From positions 49,829 to 113,828 of the forward strand of contig NZ_AUCB01000015.1 in NCBI RefSeq assembly GCF_000429545.1: a DNA stretch of 64,000 nucleotides, written 5' to 3'. The stretch comes from Arenibacter certesii DSM 19833. Lineage in GTDB: Bacteria > Bacteroidota > Bacteroidia > Flavobacteriales > Flavobacteriaceae. The position numbers and the translations under genes are program-made. Shown here piece after piece: positions 34,526 to 43,097 of the stretch (positions within the stretch are counted from its first letter, which is position 1; every line of letters begins with the position of its first letter). Under the pieces are notes generated by a model that saw only the letters and a list, made by a program, of their open reading frames with translations, did not search any database and was not told the origin of the DNA.

Positions 34526-36097
34526 TTAAGGTAAAGCGCCAACCCCCACCTGCACCTTTACCAATTGTTTCCTAGATCCGCTCTTAGCATAATATAGCAT
34601 GCTCTTATCGTTGTTATCAATAAGTGGCATAGACACCATTAAGGGGAGTCGGGCTTCATAACCGTCTATCATCTTCTCGTAACTGATCTTACCATCCTTG
34701 TCCAACATGATCATAAAAACATTTCTATTTCTACTAAATCCCTGTTTAAAAAAGAGTCGTTCTCCACTTATTAATTGGGGAGTTTCTGCAGCCGTGCTAA
34801 TTAGATAGTACGTATTATCCCCTTTGGTTACGGAACTATAGGAAGCATAGGCTCCATCTCCTTGGGTTACTTCCGTTTTATTTATGTTTCTTGCCCAAAC
34901 CATATCTCCGGCTACGCTTAGTTTAGCACTTACAATATCATTATAATGATACCTATTGGTTTTTATTCTTGTTCCAGAAGGATCTGCCGTTACTCCAGAG
35001 GTTACAAAATACTCCTCTGCGTTAAAAAGAATGGCATTATCCGGTGTGAGGCTAAGGTCTTTAAATACTAGGTTTTTTATTTCGCTATTATCTCTCTTCC
35101 CAAACTTATCTTCCATAAACTGCTGGGAAAAAGGATTGTACTTCTTGGTATTGATGGCTAAGTTATTCGGATCTAGGTCAAAATAAGCCAGGCCATTGTA
35201 CCTATTGTCTTTTCTATCGGCATAAAAACCTACACAAATCAGTTTATCTTGTATAATTATCGGTTTTAAAGATTCCGGAAACCTATCGCTATCATCAAAA
35301 ACCTGGAGCATTGCTCCATCTTTGGACATCTTTAAAAGTTCATACTGAAACTTTCGGTCCGTTGCTGCAAAACGTTTCTTTTTAAAGTAGGCTTTCCCAA
35401 CCAAATACACCTCTGCTAATTTTTTAGTAGTAACCAGGTTTTCAAAAGCATAGTTCTTCTCCTCCAACTCCATAGAAAAATCGTGCTCCATCAATTTATT
35501 TAAAGTAGAATTAAATATATAAAGCATATGTTTTTCCTGTTTCCCCTCTTTAAAATGGGTACTGATCACAAAAGCAGATTCATCCGAATTAAAAAATGTA
35601 GCAGTTGTAAACCCCTGGTTGAAATTTCTATTGTAATAATTATGATCTAAAGGATCGGAAACACGATGTGAGGGAATGGAAAGAATGGTTTGGGAGGTAA
35701 ATGTATAGTTTTCAATGGGACTCCGGTGCACCTCATAATCATATGCGCCCTTGGACAGATTGTAATTTAATAGCAACAGATTTAATTGACCATTTTTCAC
35801 AAACGCATTTATAAAATCGAGACCCTTTAATTTGTAATTATATTCGGCAATTAACTCTAGGTCTTTATTGTAATGCTCTATATAAAATCCTTTAGGCTTA
35901 AGAATTATTCCCGCGTAATAGGAGCGCACCAATATGGAACCGCCCATTCCATCCTCGGCAATATCCAAGAGATTAGAATATTTGTACCGATCATGATATT
36001 TATCACCAAAGTTGTAGTCTACTGGCAGTTTCTGTGCCTCTAATAAAAAGAATAAAGAACAAAAAACTGCTGTTAAGCAGGACTTTAGTGGAGCCAT
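34526..36097 (-). CDS. Hypothetical secreted protein of 523 residues
   Basis: I do not recognise a domain. The start MAPLKSCLTAVFCSLFFLLE reads as a signal peptide. The rest is rich in short alternating strands (LNLLLLNYNLSKG, AFVISTHFKEGK, KLICVGFYADRK, YYLISTAAETPQLISG), as in a beta-propeller-like or surface protein. It lacks the terminal Phe of a barrel. It is 17 bases from the enoyl-CoA hydratase, leftward. Confidence 0.75.
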   Translation of the reverse strand: MAPLKSCLTAVFCSLFFLLEAQKLPVDYNFGDKYHDRYKYSNLLDIAEDGMGGSILVRSYYAGIILKPKGFYIEHYNKDLELIAEYNYKLKGLDFINAFVKNGQLNLLLLNYNLSKGAYDYEVHRSPIENYTFTSQTILSIPSHRVSDPLDHNYYNRNFNQGFTTATFFNSDESAFVISTHFKEGKQEKHMLYIFNSTLNKLMEHDFSMELEEKNYAFENLVTTKKLAEVYLVGKAYFKKKRFAATDRKFQYELLKMSKDGAMLQVFDDSDRFPESLKPIIIQDKLICVGFYADRKDNRYNGLAYFDLDPNNLAINTKKYNPFSQQFMEDKFGKRDNSEIKNLVFKDLSLTPDNAILFNAEEYFVTSGVTADPSGTRIKTNRYHYNDIVSAKLSVAGDMVWARNINKTEVTQGDGAYASYSSVTKGDNTYYLISTAAETPQLISGERLFFKQGFSRNRNVFMIMLDKDGKISYEKMIDGYEARLPLMVSMPLIDNNDKSMLYYAKSGSRKQLVKVQVGVGALP

Positions 36098-36114
36098 ATA
36101 TTTGTGTTTGATTA

Positions 36115-36897
36115 TTACATATCTGAAAAATCTGGCTTTCTCTTTTCTAAAAATGCTGTAGTACCTTCCTTAAAATCGGAAGTGCCAAAACATTTTCCAA
36201 AAGCCTCTATCTCGGCTTCATATCCATTTTCATTATGATTAAAACCTGCATTTATCGCTTTTATTGCATAACCGATAGCTTTAGGCGAATTTTGGCACAT
36301 TTCTGTTGCTAGTTTTATAGCGAGGTCCATTAGGTGTTCTTGCTCCACTACATGGTTCACCAATCCAAATTCTTGCGCCTTGGCAGCATCTATCATTCCT
36401 CCACCGAGAATCATCTCCATAGCCCGTCCTCTGCCTATTAATTGGGGTAGACGCTGTGTACCTCCATATCCGGGAATAAGCCCAAGCGAAACCTCTGGGA
36501 GCCCCATACGAGCATTATGACTGGCCACTCTATAGTGACATGCCATGGCTAGCTCGAGGCCGCCGCCCAATGCATAACCATTAACGGCCGCGATAACGGG
36601 AGTGTTCATTTTCTCTATATAGGAAAACAATTGTTTGTGCCCGTTAGATGCTAATTTACCTCCCTCTTTTGTGGAGTAATTTGCAAATTCGGCAATATCA
36701 GCACCTGCAACAAATGCTTTTTCACCGCTCCCAGTCAAAATAATTACTCTACAACTTTTATCCTTGTCCAAATCCTTTAAAGCATCGTGTAGCTCTTTTA
36801 TGGTAACCTTATTTAAAGCATTTAGCTTGGAAGGTCTATTAATGGTCACCGTAGCTATGGCCAACTTTCTACTGATTAAAATGTTCTCGAATTTCAT
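36115..36897 (-). CDS. Enoyl-CoA hydratase/isomerase family protein
   Basis: 260 residues. Crotonase fold: oxyanion-hole segments AFVAGADIAEFA and NGYALGGGLELAMACH, then the catalytic-Glu segment MGLPEVSLGLIPGYGGTQRL and the distal Glu-bearing helix. It hydrates 2-enoyl-CoA in beta-oxidation or short-chain acid breakdown. It sits between a sensor kinase and an unknown secreted protein, so a pathway cannot be read from context. Confidence 0.93.
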   Translation of the reverse strand: MKFENILISRKLAIATVTINRPSKLNALNKVTIKELHDALKDLDKDKSCRVIILTGSGEKAFVAGADIAEFANYSTKEGGKLASNGHKQLFSYIEKMNTPVIAAVNGYALGGGLELAMACHYRVASHNARMGLPEVSLGLIPGYGGTQRLPQLIGRGRAMEMILGGGMIDAAKAQEFGLVNHVVEQEHLMDLAIKLATEMCQNSPKAIGYAIKAINAGFNHNENGYEAEIEAFGKCFGTSDFKEGTTAFLEKRKPDFSDM

Positions 36898-37002
36898 CTC
36901 TTACGTATTTAAAAGCAATTAATATTTAATTAAAATAGGTGTTATAAACCTACTGCCAAAATATTCTGGTGATCTACAACGCATAACAGCTATAAAAAAG
37001 TA

Positions 37003-38457
37003 TTAATTGGAAGCTATAGGAAACTTTACAGTAAATATTGTTCCAGTATCTGGATGGGATTCAAACTCAATACTACCTCTATAGGTCTCCACGATATTCT
37101 TAACCATTCCAAGCCCCAGACCCATTCCACTATTCTTAGTGGTGAACTTAGGCTCAAATATCCTGTCCTTTACTTCTTCCCTAATCCCTACACCATTGTC
37201 ACATATCCTAATACACACCCAATCCTTTTCTTTTGAAACGGTAACTAAGACTCGAGGTATTTCTTGTCCACTTACCGCTTGAATAGCATTCTTCACCAAG
37301 TTGGTGACCACTCTAATCAGCTGGGTCCGGTCTAAGACAGAGACAATCTCCTTTTCTTCTGAAGAGAATTCTATATAATTTTCATTAAAAATATCTACAG
37401 CCAACTTAACGATATTGACCACGTTTAAGGTTTCATTTTGTTGGGCCGGCATTTGGGCAAAACTAGAGAATGCTGAAGCTATATTACTCAAGGTATCTAT
37501 TTGCTGGATAAGCGTTTTGGAGTATTCTGCCACCTTATTGGCAATATCGGGATCAGTGGGATCAAATTTTCTTTCAAAACTTTGAACTCCTAGCCTCATG
37601 GGGGTCAATGGATTCTTAATTTCATGGGCTACCTGCTTAGCCATCTCACGCCATGCCTGCTCCCTTTCTCCTTTAGCCAATTTCGCCGCACTTATTTCAA
37701 GCTCGTCAATCATCGCATTATACGATGCTATTAATTTCCCCATCTCCTCACTGGGATTTTTTAGGATAATCTTTTCATTTCTTTTAGCAATATTCGTTTG
37801 GTTTAGTCTATCAGAGATAGTCTGCAAGGGTCTAGTAATGTATATAGATATGAAATAAGCAAGGACAATTGCCAACAATAACACCAGCAAGTAGGCACCT
37901 GTAAGTCGAATTAAAATCTCCCTTAACTCCTTGTCATTAAATGAACTATCTTCAAAATAGGGTAAATTTAATATACCGATAGGTTTAAATTTATTGTCCG
38001 TAATAAAGGTATATGAAGCTTGGTATTTAAAGCCTGCCACTGTCTTTAGCTCCACAATTCTTTTTGTAGTACTAGTTTCTAGACGATTAAGAATATCCGG
38101 ATCCATGAACTTGGAGATAGAATCTACCTCAAACCTAGGTCGGGAACTTTTAAGAAGTTGCCCTTTTAGGTCATAAATATTAAAATTAATATTTTGTACA
38201 AGTGCAATTTCATAGATATCATCCTTAAAAATATTGGGTAAGTTTTCCGTTGTTACAGGATAAGTGGTTTTTTGCAGGGTAAGATCAATACTTTGTTTTA
38301 TCTGATCCTCCTTACGTTCCATTCGCTCAGCATGATAATCTCTATTTTGCTCGCTGTACTGATATATGGTAACCGCGGCGATCAAGATAAAGGCAATGAC
38401 CACCAAAAATATCATGGAAATGATAATACGGCTTCTCAAGGAAATGGCTCTAAGCAA
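37003..38457 (-). CDS. NtrY-like sensor histidine kinase with HAMP domain
   Basis: 484 residues. Membrane helices at about 11-33 and 185-205 flank a periplasmic sensor; a HAMP linker follows (YITRPLQTISDRLNQTNIAK). The H-box is AHEIKNPLTPMRLGVQSF, with N, G1 and G2 boxes VVTNLVKNAIQAV, CDNGVGI and GMGLGLGMVKNIVE. The H-box type matches NtrY. No response regulator gene adjoins it, so it is an orphan kinase in this window. Confidence 0.93.
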   Translation of the reverse strand: MLRAISLRSRIIISMIFLVVIAFILIAAVTIYQYSEQNRDYHAERMERKEDQIKQSIDLTLQKTTYPVTTENLPNIFKDDIYEIALVQNINFNIYDLKGQLLKSSRPRFEVDSISKFMDPDILNRLETSTTKRIVELKTVAGFKYQASYTFITDNKFKPIGILNLPYFEDSSFNDKELREILIRLTGAYLLVLLLAIVLAYFISIYITRPLQTISDRLNQTNIAKRNEKIILKNPSEEMGKLIASYNAMIDELEISAAKLAKGEREQAWREMAKQVAHEIKNPLTPMRLGVQSFERKFDPTDPDIANKVAEYSKTLIQQIDTLSNIASAFSSFAQMPAQQNETLNVVNIVKLAVDIFNENYIEFSSEEKEIVSVLDRTQLIRVVTNLVKNAIQAVSGQEIPRVLVTVSKEKDWVCIRICDNGVGIREEVKDRIFEPKFTTKNSGMGLGLGMVKNIVETYRGSIEFESHPDTGTIFTVKFPIASN

Positions 38458-38526
38458 GGGAAATATATTTTAGTCTTTAAATATAGCAATTATCACACCA
38501 AACGCAGACGTTTTGGGTAAGAGGAA

Positions 38527-39078
38527 CTATGCATCGGGATTTTTTTCCCTTATTCTCTTGTACAGTCTAATTCCCAACATAAGGAGTACTCCTAGTACAA
38601 TTATACCAGCTACCCCAAAAATCCAATTGAACGTGCCCTTTAAAATAACTAGAAAGACAATTGCAAAGAGGATCAATGTGGCCCCTTCATTCCATATGCG
38701 CATAAATTTGGAGGTATATTTTACCTCATCGCGTTGTAATTGCCTAAACATCTGATGGTTTTTTAGATGGTAGGCGATAAGAAGCAACACAAATACTAAT
38801 TTTATATGCATCCAAGGTTGTTGCAGCCAAGTTGGAAACAAAAGCAACAACCACACGGCAAAGAGGGTAGCTAAGATTGCTGATGGCCAGGTGATTATGA
38901 ACCATAAACGCTTAGTCATCAATTTCAACTGCCCAGTTAAAATCTCTCTTTCAGGTGACGACTTTTCATTAGCCTCTATATGATAGATGAATAACCGTGG
39001 AATATAGAACAAGCCTGCAAACCAGGTAATCACAAAAATAAGATGCAACGCTTTAATATAATTGTAGTAGTCGGTCAT
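38527..39078 (-). CDS. hemJ: Protoporphyrinogen IX oxidase, HemJ type
   Basis: 183 residues with four membrane helices and the conserved histidines of HemJ (KALHLIFVITWFAG, PWMHIKLVFVLLLIAYH). HemJ oxidises protoporphyrinogen IX to protoporphyrin IX in the inner membrane. It lies 77 bases after a MATE gene that directly follows hemH, so the two terminal haem steps are encoded in one leftward run. Confidence 0.9.
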   Translation of the reverse strand: MTDYYNYIKALHLIFVITWFAGLFYIPRLFIYHIEANEKSSPEREILTGQLKLMTKRLWFIITWPSAILATLFAVWLLLLFPTWLQQPWMHIKLVFVLLLIAYHLKNHQMFRQLQRDEVKYTSKFMRIWNEGATLILFAIVFLVILKGTFNWIFGVAGIIVLGVLLMLGIRLYKRIREKNPDA

Positions 39079-39155
39079 GGAGTTACATTTGCAGCGTAAA
39101 GATAAGAGACCAGGGTTTTAAAAACTAATCTTATTGATTACTGAGATTTGATTTA

Positions 39156-40562
39156 TTATTGAGCATCTTTCTGTAGGTCTCTAGGGACTACCAATGTTTT
39201 TCTTACCTCTTTCCTTAAAAAATAACCGGTAACCAGTGTAGCCAATACATCTGCAATAGGGAAAGAGATCCAAACTCCTAATTCCCCTAAATAAGTGGGC
39301 AAAATTAAAATGAGCGGTATAAAAAAGAATCCCTGTCGGCTCAAAGTAAGCAATAATGCGGGTACGGCCTTACCAATTGCCTGAAAATAGGCAGCCCCAA
39401 TTAATTGTAGGGCTATAATAGGAGTGGCAGCAAAGACCAATCTCATTGCCATAGGAGTATGTTCCAAAACAAAGGTATTCATAGCTAATTCCTCTGCGGA
39501 AATATCGGGTCTAGAGCTCAAAAAGAGTCCGGCAATTTCAGTTGGGAATATCATAAGCCCTATAAACACAATAGTAGCCAAGATGGCAGCGTATTTAATT
39601 GCGGTACTAATGGATTCTTTCACCCTATCGAATTTTTGTGCCCCATAATTAAATCCTGCAATGGGTAAAAACCCTTGCGTTACGCCAAAGACAGGGAAGA
39701 GTGCAAACATCAACATTCGCCCTATTATGGCATAGACTGCTACCATAGCCTCCCCTCCTAAGTTGAACAGAATATTGTTCATTAAAAGGTAGATTACACT
39801 AACCACTGCTTGCCTAGACAAGGTTACAAAGCCTAATGCGCCAATTTCCTTTAGAATAGCCCCATTAAAACCTAAATGAGACCAATTGAGTTTTAATTCG
39901 GAATTTTGGGAAAGAAAAAAGTAAAGTATATAAGCAAAACACAATATATACCCAATGGTAGTTGCCCAGGCAGCCCCTTCCATTCCCCAATCAAAGACAT
40001 AGATAAACACATAATCCATCAGTAAGTTCCCCACCGAGGGGATAATCATGGCATTCATGGCAAACTTAGGTTTCCCTTCAGCCCGGATTACGGTGTTCCC
40101 CATCATACAAAGCGCCAAGAATGGCACTCCGTAAAGCACTATGGTATAGTATACTTTTGCTGGCTCAAAAATAGCGCCCTTCCCACCAAAAGCAGGAATA
40201 AGACTATCGGTATAATATAGCCCAAGGAATACCATGGCTACCGTTACCAGCAAGGTAAGTGCTATTTGGTTCCCAAAAGTTTTGACGGCTTTTTTATGAT
40301 CATTGGATCCTAAGGCACGAGAGATTATACTAGACCCCCCTATCCCGATAGCCATCCCCAAGGCACCAATAAAGAAAGATACCGGCAGAACAACATTAAT
40401 TGCGGCTATGGCGATAGAGCCTATCCAATTTCCAACAAAAATTGAATCAACAAGGACATTGAGCGACATTACCAAAATTCCAATGGAGGCTGGTACCGCT
40501 TGTTTTATAAGGAGCTTTCCTATAGGCTCATTCCCAAGTTGTTCTGCCGAAACCTTAGACAT
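39156..40562 (-). CDS. MATE family efflux transporter
   Basis: 468 residues, about 12 membrane helices in two halves. The N-terminus (LLIKQAVPASIGILVMSLNV) and NYGAQKFDRVKESI in the middle are typical of the MatE family, which exports cationic compounds using a sodium or proton gradient. Its start is one base from the hemH stop. A porphyrin or haem-related export role is only a speculation from this linkage. Confidence 0.9.
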   Translation of the reverse strand: MSKVSAEQLGNEPIGKLLIKQAVPASIGILVMSLNVLVDSIFVGNWIGSIAIAAINVVLPVSFFIGALGMAIGIGGSSIISRALGSNDHKKAVKTFGNQIALTLLVTVAMVFLGLYYTDSLIPAFGGKGAIFEPAKVYYTIVLYGVPFLALCMMGNTVIRAEGKPKFAMNAMIIPSVGNLLMDYVFIYVFDWGMEGAAWATTIGYILCFAYILYFFLSQNSELKLNWSHLGFNGAILKEIGALGFVTLSRQAVVSVIYLLMNNILFNLGGEAMVAVYAIIGRMLMFALFPVFGVTQGFLPIAGFNYGAQKFDRVKESISTAIKYAAILATIVFIGLMIFPTEIAGLFLSSRPDISAEELAMNTFVLEHTPMAMRLVFAATPIIALQLIGAAYFQAIGKAVPALLLTLSRQGFFFIPLILILPTYLGELGVWISFPIADVLATLVTGYFLRKEVRKTLVVPRDLQKDAQ

Positions 40563-40563
40563 A

Positions 40564-41595
40564 TTAAGCGGGAAGTGTTTCTTTTAGTTGCCAATTACGA
40601 ATCCAATCCACCATTAATTCCACCCACTCCGGGCTGTCATTAAGACATGGAATATACTTGTAGCCTTCGCCACCGGCCGACTTAAATTGTTCTTCGCCCT
40701 CCATGGCTATTTCTTCTAAAGTTTCTAAACAATCCGCAACAAATGCAGGTGTTATCACCGCCAAACGTTTAACCCCTTCTTTTCCTAATCTCTCGAATTC
40801 GAAGTCCGTATACGGTTTTAACCAAGGATCATTAAGCAATCTGGATTGAAAGGAGATAGTTATCATAGCATCCGAAAGCCCTAGATTTTGTTTAACTTTT
40901 TCTGTCATAGCAAAGCATTGGTGTCTATAACAAGTGGTATGAGCAACAGAATTGGTGGTACAACACTGCTCATCCAATTTACAATGAAATTGTGTTGGAT
41001 CCTTTTTAAATATCTGTCTTTCAGGAATACCGTGATAGGAAAATAGGAGATGATCATAGTCAAAGTCCTTTAATCCATTCGTAATACTTTTACTCAATAA
41101 ATTTATATAGTCCGGATTCCCGTAAAAAGCAGGAAGGGTAGTTATCTTCATTTCAGGAAAATACTGATCCTTATCCTCCATTGCCTTTACCACCACAGTT
41201 TCATAAGAAGACATGGCGTAATGAGGATACAAAGGCACTAATAAAACATCGGTTACCTCTTGTTCTTTTAATTCTTGAAGTCCATTTTTAATACTCATTT
41301 TTCCATATCGCATCCCCAAAGCCACTGGAATTTCAGCTAATTCCTTTACCTTTTCGGTAAACCGCTCCGAAATTACCACCAATGGCGATCCTTCTTCCCA
41401 CCATATTTTCTGATAGGCCTCTGCAGATTTTTTAGGTCTAGTCCTCAATATTATCCCACGCACAAGGATTGTCCGCCACCATAAAGGGACATCGATAACC
41501 CGTTCATCCATTAAAAATTCATCCAGATACGGCTTAACATCTTTTGGGGTGGGACTATCGGGAGATCCCAGGTTCACCAACAAAACTCCTTTCAT
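40564..41595 (-). CDS. hemH: Ferrochelatase with an internal cysteine cluster
   Basis: 343 residues. Signature MKGVLLVNLGSPDSP, catalytic His188 in YHGIPERQIFKKDP, and conserved YPHYAMSS. Cysteines 205, 211, 212, 222 and 227 (HCKLDEQCC, TCYRHQC) follow directly, the place where one class of bacterial ferrochelatases binds a [2Fe-2S] cluster. It inserts iron into protoporphyrin IX. A -7 box TATTTTTG (minus strand, 41626-41633) precedes it. First gene of hemH-MATE-hemJ. Confidence 0.94.
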   Translation of the reverse strand: MKGVLLVNLGSPDSPTPKDVKPYLDEFLMDERVIDVPLWWRTILVRGIILRTRPKKSAEAYQKIWWEEGSPLVVISERFTEKVKELAEIPVALGMRYGKMSIKNGLQELKEQEVTDVLLVPLYPHYAMSSYETVVVKAMEDKDQYFPEMKITTLPAFYGNPDYINLLSKSITNGLKDFDYDHLLFSYHGIPERQIFKKDPTQFHCKLDEQCCTTNSVAHTTCYRHQCFAMTEKVKQNLGLSDAMITISFQSRLLNDPWLKPYTDFEFERLGKEGVKRLAVITPAFVADCLETLEEIAMEGEEQFKSAGGEGYKYIPCLNDSPEWVELMVDWIRNWQLKETLPA

Positions 41596-41625
41596 TATAA
41601 AAACTGCTAATAATTTATAGTTTTA

Positions 41626-41633
41626 CAAAAATA
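41626..41633 (-). promoter_or_regulatory. -7 promoter box of hemH
   Basis: The minus strand reads TATTTTTG, predicting a start near 41619 and a leader of about 24 bases. No clear -33 TTG is seen. Confidence 0.55.
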
Positions 41634-42058
41634 ACCTTTGTAAAGGAATTAGAATTTAAAACACCGTAATTCTTCTCAATTCGACTATAGAGGAAGTTGA
41701 TTCTATAATCCTTCACTCAGCAATTTCTTCATTATTTTATTCTTCTTGAAAAGACCTTTTACGCCTATTTGCACATAAAACAATATGACCATTTAATTTG
41801 AAGCATATGTTTTTCAAAAAAAAAGCGCAAATACCACTTCACGTATTACTGCCAACTTAGAATGCATAGTCCTATTTTCCAGTCACTTATACCAATTTAT
41901 GCAATCTATAAACCAATTGGCATTTATTTAATTCATTCCAACTATGGAAAATCGATAATCAACTCACAAACACACCACTCCTTAGACATGAGGAGCACTA
42001 TTAGATCTGCACTTCCAACTTTAGGAATTAAAAATATGAACTAAGCCAATTGATTTTG

Positions 42059-42066
42059 TATTTTTG
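42059..42066 (+). promoter_or_regulatory. -7 promoter box of the DUF1460 gene
   Basis: TATTTTTG, with a predicted start near 42073, 14 bases before the first possible ATG (42087) and about 70 before the preferred one. Confidence 0.5.
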
Positions 42067-42143
42067 AACTACCCCTATTCTAAGTAATGCCATCTACCAA
42101 TACAGCGAATAGGCAGAATAAAAACGAATTTCGTAAAAAACAT

Positions 42144-43025
42144 ATGTTATTTTTAAATTTTAAGAAGCTTGTCCAAATCAGAGGGTTTTTATTATTGGCA
42201 ACCCTATTCCATGTTTCACAAGTAGGATTTGCTCAGGACATTATTTGTTCCCTGCAGGATCGGAAGGCTTTTGAGTCTAAAATAAAGCGCATTTCCAATC
42301 TTAAATCCAATGACCTTGGGAAAACTGTAGTGGCCGTAGGAAAATCATTTATAGGAATACCTTATGTTGCAAAGACATTAGAAATAGGAGAAAAAGAATC
42401 TCTTGTAATTAACCTACAAGGCCTAGATTGCACCACCTTTGTAGAAAACGTATTGGCGTTTAGTCGCATGCTAGAGCTGGGCCAGTCCGACTTCAATACT
42501 TATATAGAACAATTAGAGACCATTCGGTATAGAGATGGCGTATTAGACGGATATGCCTCTAGGCTGCACTACTATTCTGAATGGTTCGCCAATAATGAGG
42601 CTAAGGGAATAATAAAAGATATTACCTCGGAGATTGGAGGAGCAGAAAGCAGTAAAGAGATTAATTTTATGAGTACAAACCGCCATCTTTACCCTTTTTT
42701 AAAAGATGCCGAAAACTTTAAGAAAATTAAAGAATCCGAACAGTTTTTAAAAGACCAACCTATTTGTATTCTTCCCCAAGATAACATTGAAGAAAACGAA
42801 CATTTAATCAAGACTGGGGATATCATTGCCATGACTACTTCAATAAAAGGGTTAGATATTACCCATACGGGAATTGCCACTAGGGAAGCGGATGGAAGGA
42901 TACATTTGCTGCACGCTTCCACTGGGTCTATGGAGGTAGAAGTTACCACACTTCCCTTGACTGACTATTTAAAGGGCGTAAAAAACAATACTGGGATTAT
43001 GGTTGCCAGGGTAGTGCCTCAATAG
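42144..43025 (+). CDS. DUF1460 family (NlpC/P60-like) secreted protein
   Basis: 293 residues from ATG 42144, which gives a normal signal peptide (FLLLATLFHVSQVGFAQ); an in-frame ATG at 42087 would add 19 residues. The catalytic Cys lies in LQGLDCTTFVENVLAFSRM, and the His in ITHTGIATREADGRIHLLHAS. Members are papain-like amidases acting on cell-wall muropeptides. It converges with a double SGNH hydrolase gene. Confidence 0.88.
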   Translation: MLFLNFKKLVQIRGFLLLATLFHVSQVGFAQDIICSLQDRKAFESKIKRISNLKSNDLGKTVVAVGKSFIGIPYVAKTLEIGEKESLVINLQGLDCTTFVENVLAFSRMLELGQSDFNTYIEQLETIRYRDGVLDGYASRLHYYSEWFANNEAKGIIKDITSEIGGAESSKEINFMSTNRHLYPFLKDAENFKKIKESEQFLKDQPICILPQDNIEENEHLIKTGDIIAMTTSIKGLDITHTGIATREADGRIHLLHASTGSMEVEVTTLPLTDYLKGVKNNTGIMVARVVPQ

Positions 43026-43097
43026 ATTATAGATAAGCGAGTATATACTTTTCGGTATTTTAAATAGAGTCTACTACCTCTATTAGGACGCAACAAC

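Larger units (their letters stand above)
41596..42143. other. Divergent promoter region of hemH and the DUF1460 gene
   Basis: No convincing gene. Perfect TAnnTTTG boxes lie at both ends: TATTTTTG on the minus strand (41626-41633) for hemH and TATTTTTG on the plus strand (42059-42066) for the DUF1460 gene. The remaining 400 bases are AT-rich with no structure I could define. Confidence 0.6.

Noticed and set aside
41862..42044. 60-codon ORF before the DUF1460 gene
   Set aside because: It lies upstream of that gene's -7 box with no recognisable promoter of its own and no family resemblance.
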